Assembly (NCBI RefSeq): GCF_004102725.1
Contig: NZ_LHQS01000003.1
Coordinates: 62,001 to 126,000, forward strand
Direction of reading: 5' to 3'
DNA: 64,000 nucleotides
Source of the DNA: Methanoculleus taiwanensis
Lineage (GTDB): Archaea; Halobacteriota; Methanomicrobia; Methanomicrobiales; Methanoculleaceae
Under the pieces are notes generated by a model. That model was not told where the DNA came from and did not search any database. It saw nothing but the letters and a program-made list of their open reading frames with translations. The position numbers and the translations under genes were made by a program. Positions 51,424-59,548 of the stretch are shown piece after piece. How positions within the stretch are numbered: the stretch's first letter is position 1; each line of letters begins with the position of its first letter.

Positions 51424-53355
51424 ATGACAGTCACAGGCAAGCACACAAAGAAGAAGGCACAGAAGCACGGCAATACCGGCTCTCAAAATATTGATCGTGT
51501 CACGGAGACAGACGCCGGCGTTATCGCATCGTTTCTGAAGAACCAGACGATCCCGATACTGATCTTCCTCTTCGCGCTCTTCTTCATCCTGACCTTTTCA
51601 AATCCAGCCCTCTTTATGAACGACGAGTGGATCACGGTCAACCAGCTCCACCAACTCGACGAAGGCTCCCATCTCATCGTCAACGAAGGGAAGTACGGAA
51701 CGTTCCAGAACGGCACACCAGGCCTTTACTTCCAGGAACGGCACAACCTCCTCGGCTACTCGCTGCTTCTCCCCATCCTCTCGCTTCCCGCTCTGAAACT
51801 CTTCGGACTCTTCGGCGACCAGTTCAGGCTGCTCATCGTGCTCCTCTGGTCGATGCTGCCAGTCGCTATGGCGCTGCTCGTCGAGATGACTCACCCGGAG
51901 TGGACGCACTGGAAGGGCATCAGGTGGACGTGGCTTGCCATAGGAGCAGGCTTTGTCGGTTTCCTCGCGAACTTGCTCCTCTACTATCCCTGGCCGTTCA
52001 CCGCACTCGATGCACCCCGTGAGGTAGCGGCGGCGGTCTTCACAAACCACCTCATCTTTGCCATGCTTGCCGTGATGATCTACCTCATCTGTAGGACGGT
52101 ATTTGAGGATACATGGTTCTCTATCTTCGGGACGATCGCCTGCATTTCCTGCTCGTCCTATATCTTCTGGGCTGCAAACGCGAAGGATCACATCCTCGTT
52201 GTGGCACTGGTGGCCGCCGTGATCCTGTTCATGATACGGTACATCCGGTACGGCGGGTTCCGGGATGCCGCGCTCGGGTTTGCATTCATCGGGCTGTTGG
52301 CATGGGGGCGCGCGGAGCTCGGGTTTACGGTGTTTCTGTTCACCCTGATCTTTTATGGATGGTCGCAGTATCGCGAAATCCGTGGAACCGGTCGATCGCC
52401 ATCGGATGTGATTCCATTCATTGTTGCTCCGGCGTGCGTTGCTCTCGGGGCACTGCCCTCGTTGCTGAATAACATCTACGTGACAGGAAGCCCTCTCATT
52501 CCACCTCACTATGTCTATATGAAGATGATGTGGAGCAAGCAGAGCTCTGCCACAATAGGCGCCGAGAGCATAAGCGACATTTCACAGTCGGTTCCTGCCC
52601 CAACCGGGGGACTTGGTGGATTTTTCGGAACGGTCGTGAGTTACTTCTCGCCCTCGGTCTCAACTATCCCACAGGACTTTTTCGGGATATTATTTGCTCC
52701 CGCATCAGGAAATATGAGTCTGATAGCCGTTTCTCCGCTGATTTTCTTTGCCATTGTAATCTTACCAATTGCCTATATCAGTCATAGGGATCAATTCGGT
52801 GAAAAGGAAAAGTCAATTATTGGTTTGCTCATAATGGTCAGTATAGCGATCTGGCTGGCGTATATGCAATCGTGGCATGGCCTGAATGCAAGTCAAGGAG
52901 TTTTGCCTGACATCCGCTACTTTGCTCCGTTTTATCTCTTGGCCGGATTGCTAGGGTTGCTTGCAGTGAAGTCATTTCTTGCAGGCACCAGTTGGAGGCA
53001 TATTTCACTTTACTATGTGCCATCTATAGCAATACTGACGCCAGCCGTACTCATAATCATGCTTCTCATACAACCATACGGAGGTTATTACGCAGGATAC
53101 ACGGCATTCTTCACCCAGATGACATTCAGTCTGCTGGTAATATCATTTATTGCTGTCTACCTTAAACATACAAAGAGAATTTCTCCTCAAGGACTGTATG
53201 CCTCGATCATACTTGTGCTTACGGTGCCCTTGGTATGGCAGATGATGATGCTATTTCTCTATTCTGTTTCAAAGTTCAATGGATATCCCCTATGGGTGCC
53301 GATAGTCGATGCATTATACAATTCATGCATAGGAGTTATCGAAGCACCACACTGA
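51424..53355 (+). CDS. Multispanning membrane glycosyltransferase-like protein (GT-C type)
   Basis: 643 residues from ATG 51424, the first codon giving a short basic tail (TGKHTKKKAQKHGNTG) before helix 1; upstream in-frame ATGs lie in non-coding-like sequence. About twelve hydrophobic segments are seen. The first loop carries NPALFMNDEWITVNQLHQL, the position of the acidic motif of GT-C glycosyltransferases and mannosyltransferases (family GT39-like). It probably transfers a sugar from a dolichol carrier outside the membrane. It ends the surface-glycan region. Confidence 0.75.
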   Translation: MTVTGKHTKKKAQKHGNTGSQNIDRVTETDAGVIASFLKNQTIPILIFLFALFFILTFSNPALFMNDEWITVNQLHQLDEGSHLIVNEGKYGTFQNGTPGLYFQERHNLLGYSLLLPILSLPALKLFGLFGDQFRLLIVLLWSMLPVAMALLVEMTHPEWTHWKGIRWTWLAIGAGFVGFLANLLLYYPWPFTALDAPREVAAAVFTNHLIFAMLAVMIYLICRTVFEDTWFSIFGTIACISCSSYIFWAANAKDHILVVALVAAVILFMIRYIRYGGFRDAALGFAFIGLLAWGRAELGFTVFLFTLIFYGWSQYREIRGTGRSPSDVIPFIVAPACVALGALPSLLNNIYVTGSPLIPPHYVYMKMMWSKQSSATIGAESISDISQSVPAPTGGLGGFFGTVVSYFSPSVSTIPQDFFGILFAPASGNMSLIAVSPLIFFAIVILPIAYISHRDQFGEKEKSIIGLLIMVSIAIWLAYMQSWHGLNASQGVLPDIRYFAPFYLLAGLLGLLAVKSFLAGTSWRHISLYYVPSIAILTPAVLIIMLLIQPYGGYYAGYTAFFTQMTFSLLVISFIAVYLKHTKRISPQGLYASIILVLTVPLVWQMMMLFLYSVSKFNGYPLWVPIVDALYNSCIGVIEAPH

Positions 53356-53562
53356 AAAATCACTTTTGATAAACCTTTCCATTTTCGACGAGCTCATCCC
53401 ATTATTGTTCTGATCTGAGTGTAATTCCGTGGGAAAAGCAAATATGCCGTTTCATCTAACCGCTATCAACGGCGGCGCAAAAGTGTACAGATTTGGGCGG
53501 AATAACGTGTACACCTGATCGCATAATGGTATCGAAACTCACCCCATGGGTGCGGGAGAAGA

Positions 53563-54664
53563 TCCCCTACTTCGTCGTTCTTTCAACCGGTAGCTATCAC
53601 CCTTGAAAAACTTATCCGCCGTGGGACATCCCCCGTGTCCGTAATCCAGCATGCCTACACCCTGCTTCATGCCGAAAAACCCGGCAATGAGGGTGCCGAG
53701 CTCGTCCGATGCCATCCGCCGTCCGTTTTCAATAGCCGGAAAACGTTTGTCACCCATGGTCTTGACGCGGCGCTACACCGGAAGATCCGTGATGAAACCC
53801 TGATTCCCCGGAAACTGGACGGTGCCGGCGAAGCATGCCATATCCAGATCGCCTGCAGCGAACCGCCGGAAGGTCGTTCCCGCTGGACGTTGCAGTTGCT
53901 CGCCGATCGCCTCATGGAACTGCAGGTTGCTGACGCCATCTCAATCAAGACCATGGAACGGACACTGAAAAACGAGCTCCATCTGCATACAAAAAAGCAG
54001 GGGGTCATCCCGCCACACGAAAACGGAAACTTTGTCGCCGCGACGGAATATGTGCTGGCGGTCTACCAGCGACCTTTTGATCCGGAACACCCCGTTATCT
54101 GCATGGACGAACAGCCGATACAACCGCATGCCGAGGTCCGGGAGCCGATTCCAACACAGCTCGGCCGTCCGGAAAGGCACGAGTACGAGAGAACGGGGTT
54201 GTCTGCGGGTTCATGTTCACCGAGCTGCTGGGGCAGTAGCGGCGGAACACCCTCTCGGAAACCCGAACTAAGAAGGATTGGGCTCATCAGGTGCAACACC
54301 TTCTCGCCGTGGACTATCCCAACGCAAAGAAGGTGATACTTGTCTGCGACAATCTCAATATACATGTACCGGGAGCATTGTACGAGACATTCCCTCCCGA
54401 GACAGCAAGAAACATCTTGAGCCAACTGGAAATTTATTACACCCAAAGCATGAGAGCGGGCTGAATATTGCCGAGATTGAACTCAGTGCCCTGACACGGC
54501 AATGCCTGAAACGAAGGATCCGACAAACGAAACAATCCAGACGGAAACAGATGCCTGGAACCGGCAACACCAACCAATCCCAGAAAGGCGTCGACTGGCA
54601 GCTCACCGCCGAGGACGCAAGAGTGAAACTCAAGCGGCTCTACCCGAAGATCTTAGAAAATTAG
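53563..54664 (+). pseudogene. IS630-family transposase, frameshifted remnant
   Basis: A recognisable IS630 transposase broken over three frames. Frame one (to about 54190) has LEKLIRRGTSPVSVIQHA and the first catalytic Asp region HPVICMDEQPIQPHA. Frame two carries a stop after FTELLGQ and then VQHLLAVDYPNAKK and LVCDNLNIHVPG (second Asp). Frame three ends the protein with IAEIELSAL (catalytic Glu) and VDWQLTAEDARVKLKRLYP. All three acidic positions can be traced, yet at least two frameshifts and one stop make it non-functional. The outer inverted repeats were not located. Confidence 0.85.
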
Positions 54665-54738
54665 AGGACAAGGAGCACTAATAATGCTATGCAGGGCAGA
54701 AGGAATGCAAACAGTGAGATACCCCGTGCTAACACAAA

Positions 54739-55581
54739 GAGCTCATCCCAAAATTTTCCATCTCATGATGGTGCATGCCAAGTGTATCAACCCAAGAAAT
54801 GAGTGCTCATAGCGTTCAAACCGGGGAGTAATCTTCTTGAACGCCTCTATCCAGCTGAAGAACCGTTCAATGGCACTGCGCTTCTTATAGGGTTCCGGAT
54901 CGAACCAGAATGGCCTTCCTCGCTTCGGGTGTGTCCGGGATCTCTGGTTAACCGGGATATTACTTTTAATTCTTCTCTTCCGGTTGTACTGGCGAATCTC
55001 CCGTGAATCGTAGGCTGCATCTGCGGAGATTATCGAGGAGTGATCCTGAACATCCGGAATTGCAAATGCTTCGAGTGTTGGTTCATAAAGCCGGGAATCA
55101 TGGACATTTGCCGGGGAAACCGTACAGGCAAGCGGGAGACCATGCCGATCGACCAGGGCACTCAGCTTACTCCCGTTTACCTTTTTATAGCCATCATAAC
55201 CGGTTGATCCCCCTTTTTGGCTGGGATATCCTTGGTATCGGTGGAACAATGCGTGAGATCGACTTTCCGGATCTCATACCCCGATTGGAGAAGGTTGAGG
55301 AAGATCGCCTGGTACACCCTCTTCTCGCAGAGTTCGAGGTGATATCGGGGAACCGTCGATTTTGTGCCGTATTTCTCCGGTACGTCGTGCCAGGTGCAGC
55401 CGGTGGTCAGGACGTACAGGATACCGTTGATCAGCCCGCGGGGGTCACGCCGCGGTCGGCCGATATGGGGCTTTGTTGGGGGAGGTGTTTTCGGATGATG
55501 TCCCAGAGATCGCCGTCGATTTCCCGGAAGGCCATGACCCTGAGTATTATCTAAAGTGACTTATAAATTTGGGATGACCTC
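54739..55581 (-). mobile_element. IS5-family insertion sequence, apparently complete
   Basis: The ends carry imperfect inverted repeats: GAGCTCATCCCAAA at 54739-54752 and the complement of GAGGTCATCCCAAA at 55568-55581. AAA flanks each end, possibly a three-base target duplication. One transposase gene on the minus strand fills the element. The element lies between the IS630 remnant and the end of the second archaellin gene. Confidence 0.8.
54743..55535 (-). CDS. IS5-family DDE transposase expressed by -1 frameshifting
   Basis: The first frame starts at ATG 55535 (MAFREIDGDLWDIIRKHL...) and includes RPRRDPRGLINGILYVLTTGCTWHDVP, the N-terminal domain of IS5/IS427 transposases. At the A5G5 tract (complement of 55209-55218) a shift of -1 joins it to the second frame: AKKGGSTGYDGYKKVNGSKLSALVD, then ISADAAYDSREIRQYN and RSAIERFFSWIEAFKKITPRF, which contain the second Asp and Glu. 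Without the shift the first frame ends a few codons later. The first Asp lies before the shift (CSTDTKD). The product is an apparently active transposase. Confidence 0.85.
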
Positions 55582-55596
55582 AAAATTAAAAAGAGA

Positions 55597-56205
55597 TTAG
55601 TAAAGGATGTTTATCTTGTCCACATATGCCGGGACGGATTTCTTAATCTGGAAAACCGCCCCTACAGCAGGCTGTAGGTTGATAGAGAACGGTTTGTTCA
55701 CAGTCGTGGATGTGGGAACGGATACGCCTATGATAAACTGCTCACCAGGCTCAAGAAGGGAGTCGTCATCAGCATTGATCTTACTAATTACTCCCCACTG
55801 CATGTTTGCTGTAGCAGATGCGGTGTATAACTTGTCCGTCAGGTCATAACCGCTGTCAGTCTGATAGTCCGCATCCGCATCTCGGGCAGTATCATCGCTA
55901 TAAGATACAGTCATCTTTGAGATATCAAGCCCAGTACCGCCAGCGGTGTTTCCGATCGTAAACTTGACATATTGGAGATACTGAACAGCAGCAGATCTGA
56001 TGCCATAAGTGTTACCTATGATCTCCATGCTGGAACTCGCCTGATCGACACCGGTGTGGACGACCTCCTGGCTCTTCTGGGTCGTGAAGAACCCAGCACC
56101 CAGCACCACATACGAGAACACCGCCGCAACGACGACGAATGCGATCAGCACGATCGCAGCCTCAAGGCCAGTAAAACCTTCATCGTTCTTCATTCTGAAA
56201 CTCAT
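55597..56205 (-). CDS. flaB: Archaellin (filament protein), second of a tandem pair
   Basis: 202 residues; start ATG 56205 with a GAGGTGAT ribosome-binding site. The class III signal peptide is short and charged (RMKNDEGF) and cut after Gly, before FTGLEAAIVLIAFVVVAAVFSYVVLG, the hydrophobic N-helix of archaellins. The rest is a beta-rich outer domain with several NxS/T sites for N-glycosylation. The first 50 mature residues are nearly identical to those of the neighbouring archaellin. The IS5 element ends 15 bases downstream of its stop. Confidence 0.95.
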   Translation of the reverse strand: MSFRMKNDEGFTGLEAAIVLIAFVVVAAVFSYVVLGAGFFTTQKSQEVVHTGVDQASSSMEIIGNTYGIRSAAVQYLQYVKFTIGNTAGGTGLDISKMTVSYSDDTARDADADYQTDSGYDLTDKLYTASATANMQWGVISKINADDDSLLEPGEQFIIGVSVPTSTTVNKPFSINLQPAVGAVFQIKKSVPAYVDKINILY

Positions 56206-56216
56206 GGGTCATCACC

Positions 56217-56822
56217 TCAATAGACCTCATAGTAGTTGTTATCGGTCATTGCAGCAGGGGCCGTTCGTTCAATCGGCAGAGCTGCACCCTTGTCCGGCTT
56301 TACCTCAATGGTAAATTTATCATTCACATCAATCTTGTCAGTACCTATGAACTGACCCCCGGCACCAGCAGTGGCAACGGTGATCTGAACCATCTCAAGG
56401 CTCTCCAGAAGATCATCTGTATCATGCTCTGGACCGACATAAGCGCGAGTGACGGTATCAATGGAACCCGCGTCATCAGAGTCTGCATCCACATAGGTAT
56501 ACTGTTTACCAGCCGTCGACACCGTATAAGTGACTTTGCTCATGTCAAGAGCAGTTCCACCAGCAGCCACCTGCAAGAAGAAGTAGACCTCCTCAACGGT
56601 GTCTGTACCCGAAGCCAGCACTGTAACCGGCCCTGATAATTCTAAGCTAGAACTCGCCTGATCGACACCGGTGTGGACGACTTCCTGGCTCTTCTGAGTC
56701 GTGAAGAACCCGGCGCCCAGCACCACATACGAAAACACCGCCGCGACGACGACGAACGCGATCAAGACGATCGCCGCCTCAAGGCCGGTGAATGCATCCT
56801 CATTTCGAACGATTTTACTCAT
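56217..56822 (-). CDS. flaB: Archaellin (filament protein), first of a tandem pair
   Basis: 201 residues. The signal peptide KIVRNEDA is cut before FTGLEAAIVLIAFVVVA, so Ala rather than Gly precedes the cut, a permitted but less common residue. The outer domain (LQVAAGGTALDMSKVTYTVS...) differs from its neighbour. Eleven bases separate the two genes, so they are cotranscribed. RBS AGGAGGT lies nine bases before the ATG, after the leader hairpin. The archaellum machinery operon is 17 kb away on the same strand. Confidence 0.95.
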   Translation of the reverse strand: MSKIVRNEDAFTGLEAAIVLIAFVVVAAVFSYVVLGAGFFTTQKSQEVVHTGVDQASSSLELSGPVTVLASGTDTVEEVYFFLQVAAGGTALDMSKVTYTVSTAGKQYTYVDADSDDAGSIDTVTRAYVGPEHDTDDLLESLEMVQITVATAGAGGQFIGTDKIDVNDKFTIEVKPDKGAALPIERTAPAAMTDNNYYEVY

Positions 56823-56847
56823 TACACGTTACCTCCTGTTCCGGAGG

Positions 56848-56868
56848 CCGAATGAACGCGTCATTCGG
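56848..56868 (-). promoter_or_regulatory. Perfect hairpin at the 5' end of the archaellin transcript
   Basis: CCGAATGA (56848-56855) and TCATTCGG (56861-56868) are perfect inverted complements with a five-base loop, ACGCG. The predicted TATA box at 56888-56897 would place the transcription start at about 56866, at the first base of the stem. The hairpin would then be the very 5' end of the mRNA, just upstream of the AGGAGGT ribosome-binding site. It may protect the message or bind a regulator. Confidence 0.6.
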
Positions 56869-56887
56869 ACCATTTCGGTTTAGTTGG

Positions 56888-56897
56888 AGTATATACT
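56888..56897 (-). promoter_or_regulatory. Predicted TATA box of the archaellin operon
   Basis: The minus strand reads AGTATATACT, preceded by the repeat TTAAGTACTTCC-TTAAG (56893-56910), whose TTAAGTACTT half is palindromic and could be a binding site for a regulator or part of the BRE region. Spacing to the hairpin is about 25 bases. Confidence 0.6.
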
Positions 56898-57138
56898 TAA
56901 GGAAGTACTTAAACCTATCGAACAGCAAACACGCGCACAATCAACTTATTTCATAATCAGGGGATAATACAAATCAATTTGTTCCGGTTTCATCGCTGAA
57001 TTGCGTATTTGTTTCACAAATGACACGGGGATTTGCCGATTTGGGTTACTCTTGCCCACCACTTTCCCACCCGGGATCTGTCGCACGGTGCATCAGAATC
57101 CCCGCCTGCCGCATCCTCCCCCGGAGAACCGATATCGA
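56898..57138. other. Divergent spacer between archaellin and surface-protein genes
   Basis: About 240 bases hold the upstream part of both promoters. It includes AT-rich runs (TCAACTTATTTCATAATC) and no coding frame. Confidence 0.35.
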
Positions 57139-57149
57139 AGGTATAAATG
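57139..57149 (+). promoter_or_regulatory. Predicted TATA box of the Thr/Pro-linker surface protein gene
   Basis: AGGTATAAATG lies about 35 bases before ATG 57180, giving a near-leaderless transcript. Confidence 0.5.
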
Positions 57150-57179
57150 GTTGGCAGATCAACACGATGAACGAGAGGC

Positions 57180-57851
57180 ATGGAAAAACAGGATCTGCTC
57201 TATGTGGTGCTCGCCGTCGGCATCGTGGTGATCATGGCGCTCGTAGTGAAACCGATGGTGACCGGCGAGCCCGTAAACCTCTTCGGGACGCCCGAGCCTG
57301 AGCCGACCACCGCTCCGACGCCGGTCTGGACACCGGCGGCCACCGTGGTGCCCACCACGAGAGCCCCGACACCCACCCCGACCTGGAACGGCGTGGCAAA
57401 AGAGCTCGGGTTCGTCGACCCGTCGACGTACCAGATCGACCTCACCAGGGAGACCCCGGGCATCACCGCCCCACCCTCGGGGAGCATGCCGAATGTCACC
57501 TGGGTGACCTACACCACCATCACGGGGCAGTGGTCCGGCACGACGGGCATCTTCCATATCCCGACGCCCTACTGGCGGCTCGACTACACCCGCATCGTCC
57601 CGATGAACGAGGAGTTCCCGCGGTTCAACCTCCAGGTCATGGACGCGGACGACCCGAACCGCTTCGTCAAGGTGATCACCCTGAATCGCCCGGACTTTAT
57701 CGGTTACAATACGACAAACAGCACGGCGTACCGGCAGAGCCAGTGGAACACCAAATTCTATGAGGGCAACCGGAACTACTACTTCGTCATCAATACCCTT
57801 GGCATAACGTCGTATGACCTGCAGGTGCAGGTCCCGGAGAGCTACGTCTGA
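57180..57851 (+). CDS. Membrane-anchored extracellular protein with Thr/Pro linker
   Basis: 223 residues. One N-terminal helix (LLYVVLAVGIVVIMALVVKPM) anchors the protein; residues 36-69 form a Thr/Pro-rich stalk (PTTAPTPVWTPAATVVPTT) and the rest is a beta-rich extracellular domain with several NxT/S sites (NTTNST). No family is recognised by sight; similar short anchored proteins are common in Methanomicrobiales. It stands opposite the agmatinase gene and overlaps it by ten bases at the 3' end. Confidence 0.75.
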   Translation: MEKQDLLYVVLAVGIVVIMALVVKPMVTGEPVNLFGTPEPEPTTAPTPVWTPAATVVPTTRAPTPTPTWNGVAKELGFVDPSTYQIDLTRETPGITAPPSGSMPNVTWVTYTTITGQWSGTTGIFHIPTPYWRLDYTRIVPMNEEFPRFNLQVMDADDPNRFVKVITLNRPDFIGYNTTNSTAYRQSQWNTKFYEGNRNYYFVINTLGITSYDLQVQVPESYV

Positions 57852-58717
57852 TCCCCGCCAACAACCTCTTTTTTCCACCGTAACGCGATGAACTCGCGGA
57901 TCAGCTTCGCCGCCACCGCCGCCGTCTGGCCGGCATCGATCGGGCAGACCTCGACGTAATCGAACCCCACCACCTGCGGGGCGAGGGTCCGCACCACCTC
58001 CCGGAGGTCGTAGGTGCTGATCCCGAACGGCTCCGGCGTCCCGACGCCGGGTGTCTCGCAGCAGTCGACGGCGTCGGCATCGATCGAGAGGTAGGTCCGC
58101 TTCCCCGCGGTCGCGGCAACGATCTCCCGGAGAATCGCCGTGATGCCCCGCCCCCGAACCTCGTCGGCCGTATACAGCGTCACCCGGCCGGCGAACGCGT
58201 ACTGCTCGGCACACCCGCTCCGGGCGCCGATGATGAAGATATTCGTAACACCGGCGTCGTAGACCCGCCGCGACACGCAGCCGTGGCTGTAGGGCGTCTC
58301 GTAGAGCTCGTCCCGGAGGTCGAGGTGGGCGTCGCAGACGACGAAGCAGTCGGGAGCCAGTGCCTCGACCGCACCGATCGTCACCGTATGCTCCCCGCCG
58401 AGCAGGATCGGGAACTTCCCGTCGCGGGCGAGATCGGCGACGACCTCGCGGACCTGCAGGGCAACCAGGTCGGGCAGGCGGGCGGGTTCGATATCACCGA
58501 TATCGGCGAGGGGAACGTCTGCAAGGTCTATCCCGGCGGCGGGTTCGTACGACTCGAAGTTGAACGAGAGCTCACGAATGGCACGCGGCCCGAACCGGGT
58601 GCCGGGGCGAAACGAGGTCGTGCCGTCGTAGGGCACGCCGAAGATGACGTAGGCCGCGTCCTCGTACGCTGCGGAGGCATCGGCAAAATGAGACCGGGTG
58701 AACTGATCGAGATCCAT
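57842..58717 (-). CDS. speB: Agmatinase (SpeB, ureohydrolase family)
   Basis: 291 residues from ATG 58717. All metal ligands of the arginase/agmatinase fold can be seen: PILLGGEHTVTIGAV (His), VVCDAHLDLRDEL (Asp-x-His-x-Asp), and YLSIDADAVDCCETPG (Asp-x-Asp). The position usually Asp-Pro is Asp-Cys in the last motif, which is a variation. Agmatinase makes putrescine and urea from agmatine, feeding polyamine and deoxyhypusine synthesis. The aIF5A gene, the protein modified with hypusine, is 360 bases upstream on the same strand. Confidence 0.95.
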   Translation of the reverse strand: MDLDQFTRSHFADASAAYEDAAYVIFGVPYDGTTSFRPGTRFGPRAIRELSFNFESYEPAAGIDLADVPLADIGDIEPARLPDLVALQVREVVADLARDGKFPILLGGEHTVTIGAVEALAPDCFVVCDAHLDLRDELYETPYSHGCVSRRVYDAGVTNIFIIGARSGCAEQYAFAGRVTLYTADEVRGRGITAILREIVAATAGKRTYLSIDADAVDCCETPGVGTPEPFGISTYDLREVVRTLAPQVVGFDYVEVCPIDAGQTAAVAAKLIREFIALRWKKEVVGGDQT

Positions 58718-59080
58718 AACAGACCTATCGCTTCCTGATAATGTATGTTGCGGGGCGAGGGGAAGCAAGGGTCACCTTCTAAGGTACTCCCGCAACGCTC
58801 CCGGAACCTGAGACGTTTCCTCCATCATGGCATTCCCGCCGGATCGTCACGCAAGATCGATACCAGGCTGCAGCAGTGAAACAATCGGATAACGGGATAA
58901 CACGGCATCCCGGGGAAGAGAGAGCGTTGTACTCCGGGCAGCACCGCATCCAGAAGCATCTGTCTGCAAAAAGGAGTCGCGCACGGCTATCGGGCGCGGC
59001 ACGCACTATTGAACCCAGAGCCTCCCCCCGGGAAAAGAAATGAGGCGGAAAGTCCAGCCTGAGAAGGAGGCGGGGACTGT
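58718..59080. other. 363-base spacer between aIF5A and agmatinase
   Basis: No likely gene; a minus-strand open frame of about 100 codons lacks a ribosome-binding site and homology. Cotranscription of aIF5A and speB through this spacer is possible but not shown. Confidence 0.35.
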
Positions 59081-59458
59081 TCACTCGAGTTTCTTCTTGT
59101 TCATCGAGGCGATATAGGGGACTTCCTTCCCTGCCTCGAGCCCGGCGAGCTGCTCGTCCGAGACGTTCATCTCGAACATCTCGAAGTCCTTGACGTCCAT
59201 GAACTGAACGGTGTTGCCTGCCACCGAGATGACCTGGGCGGATTTGCGCTCTACGATCGGTACATAGGTCTTCGCCGACACCGGCTGGACGATAGATCGC
59301 TTGACCCCGTCGAAGATCCCGACACAGTCGACACGGGACTTCGCCGCTCCGTGCTTGCCCGGCTTTGAGGTTGCAATGGAGAGGATCTTGCAGGGTTCAT
59401 CTTCGACGACGACGTAACGCCCTTCTTTCAGCTTACCAACTTCAGTCTGTTCCTTCAT
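59081..59458 (-). CDS. eif5A: Translation factor aIF5A (hypusinated)
   Basis: 125 residues. The hypusination loop is SIATSKPGKHGAAKSRVD, with the modified Lys after PG. An SH3-like N-domain and an OB-fold C-domain are in order (CKILSIATSK... then FEMFEMNVSDEQ). aIF5A rescues ribosomes that stall at proline runs and helps termination. The start codon is 30 bases from a likely TATA box in the divergent spacer. Confidence 0.98.
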   Translation of the reverse strand: MKEQTEVGKLKEGRYVVVEDEPCKILSIATSKPGKHGAAKSRVDCVGIFDGVKRSIVQPVSAKTYVPIVERKSAQVISVAGNTVQFMDVKDFEMFEMNVSDEQLAGLEAGKEVPYIASMNKKKLE

Positions 59459-59484
59459 ATTGTCACTCTCGTAATAATCGCGTT

Positions 59485-59516
59485 ATTAATTTATCTTGGT
59501 TGCATTACATAAATAC
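59485..59516. promoter_or_regulatory. Divergent promoters of aIF5A and the IMPase-like gene
   Basis: The minus strand carries GATAAATTAAT (59485-59495) 32 bases before the aIF5A ATG, and the plus strand ACATAAATAC (59507-59516) 38 bases before ATG 59549. The two boxes are about ten bases apart, back to back. Confidence 0.5.
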
Positions 59517-59548
59517 AACGCAGGAGAAGCGTACGTAAGAGAGGTTTC

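Noticed and set aside
58779-59084. Possible 101-codon gene between aIF5A and agmatinase
   Set aside because: Poor composition (many Arg, Cys and Ser), no ribosome-binding site and no family likeness.
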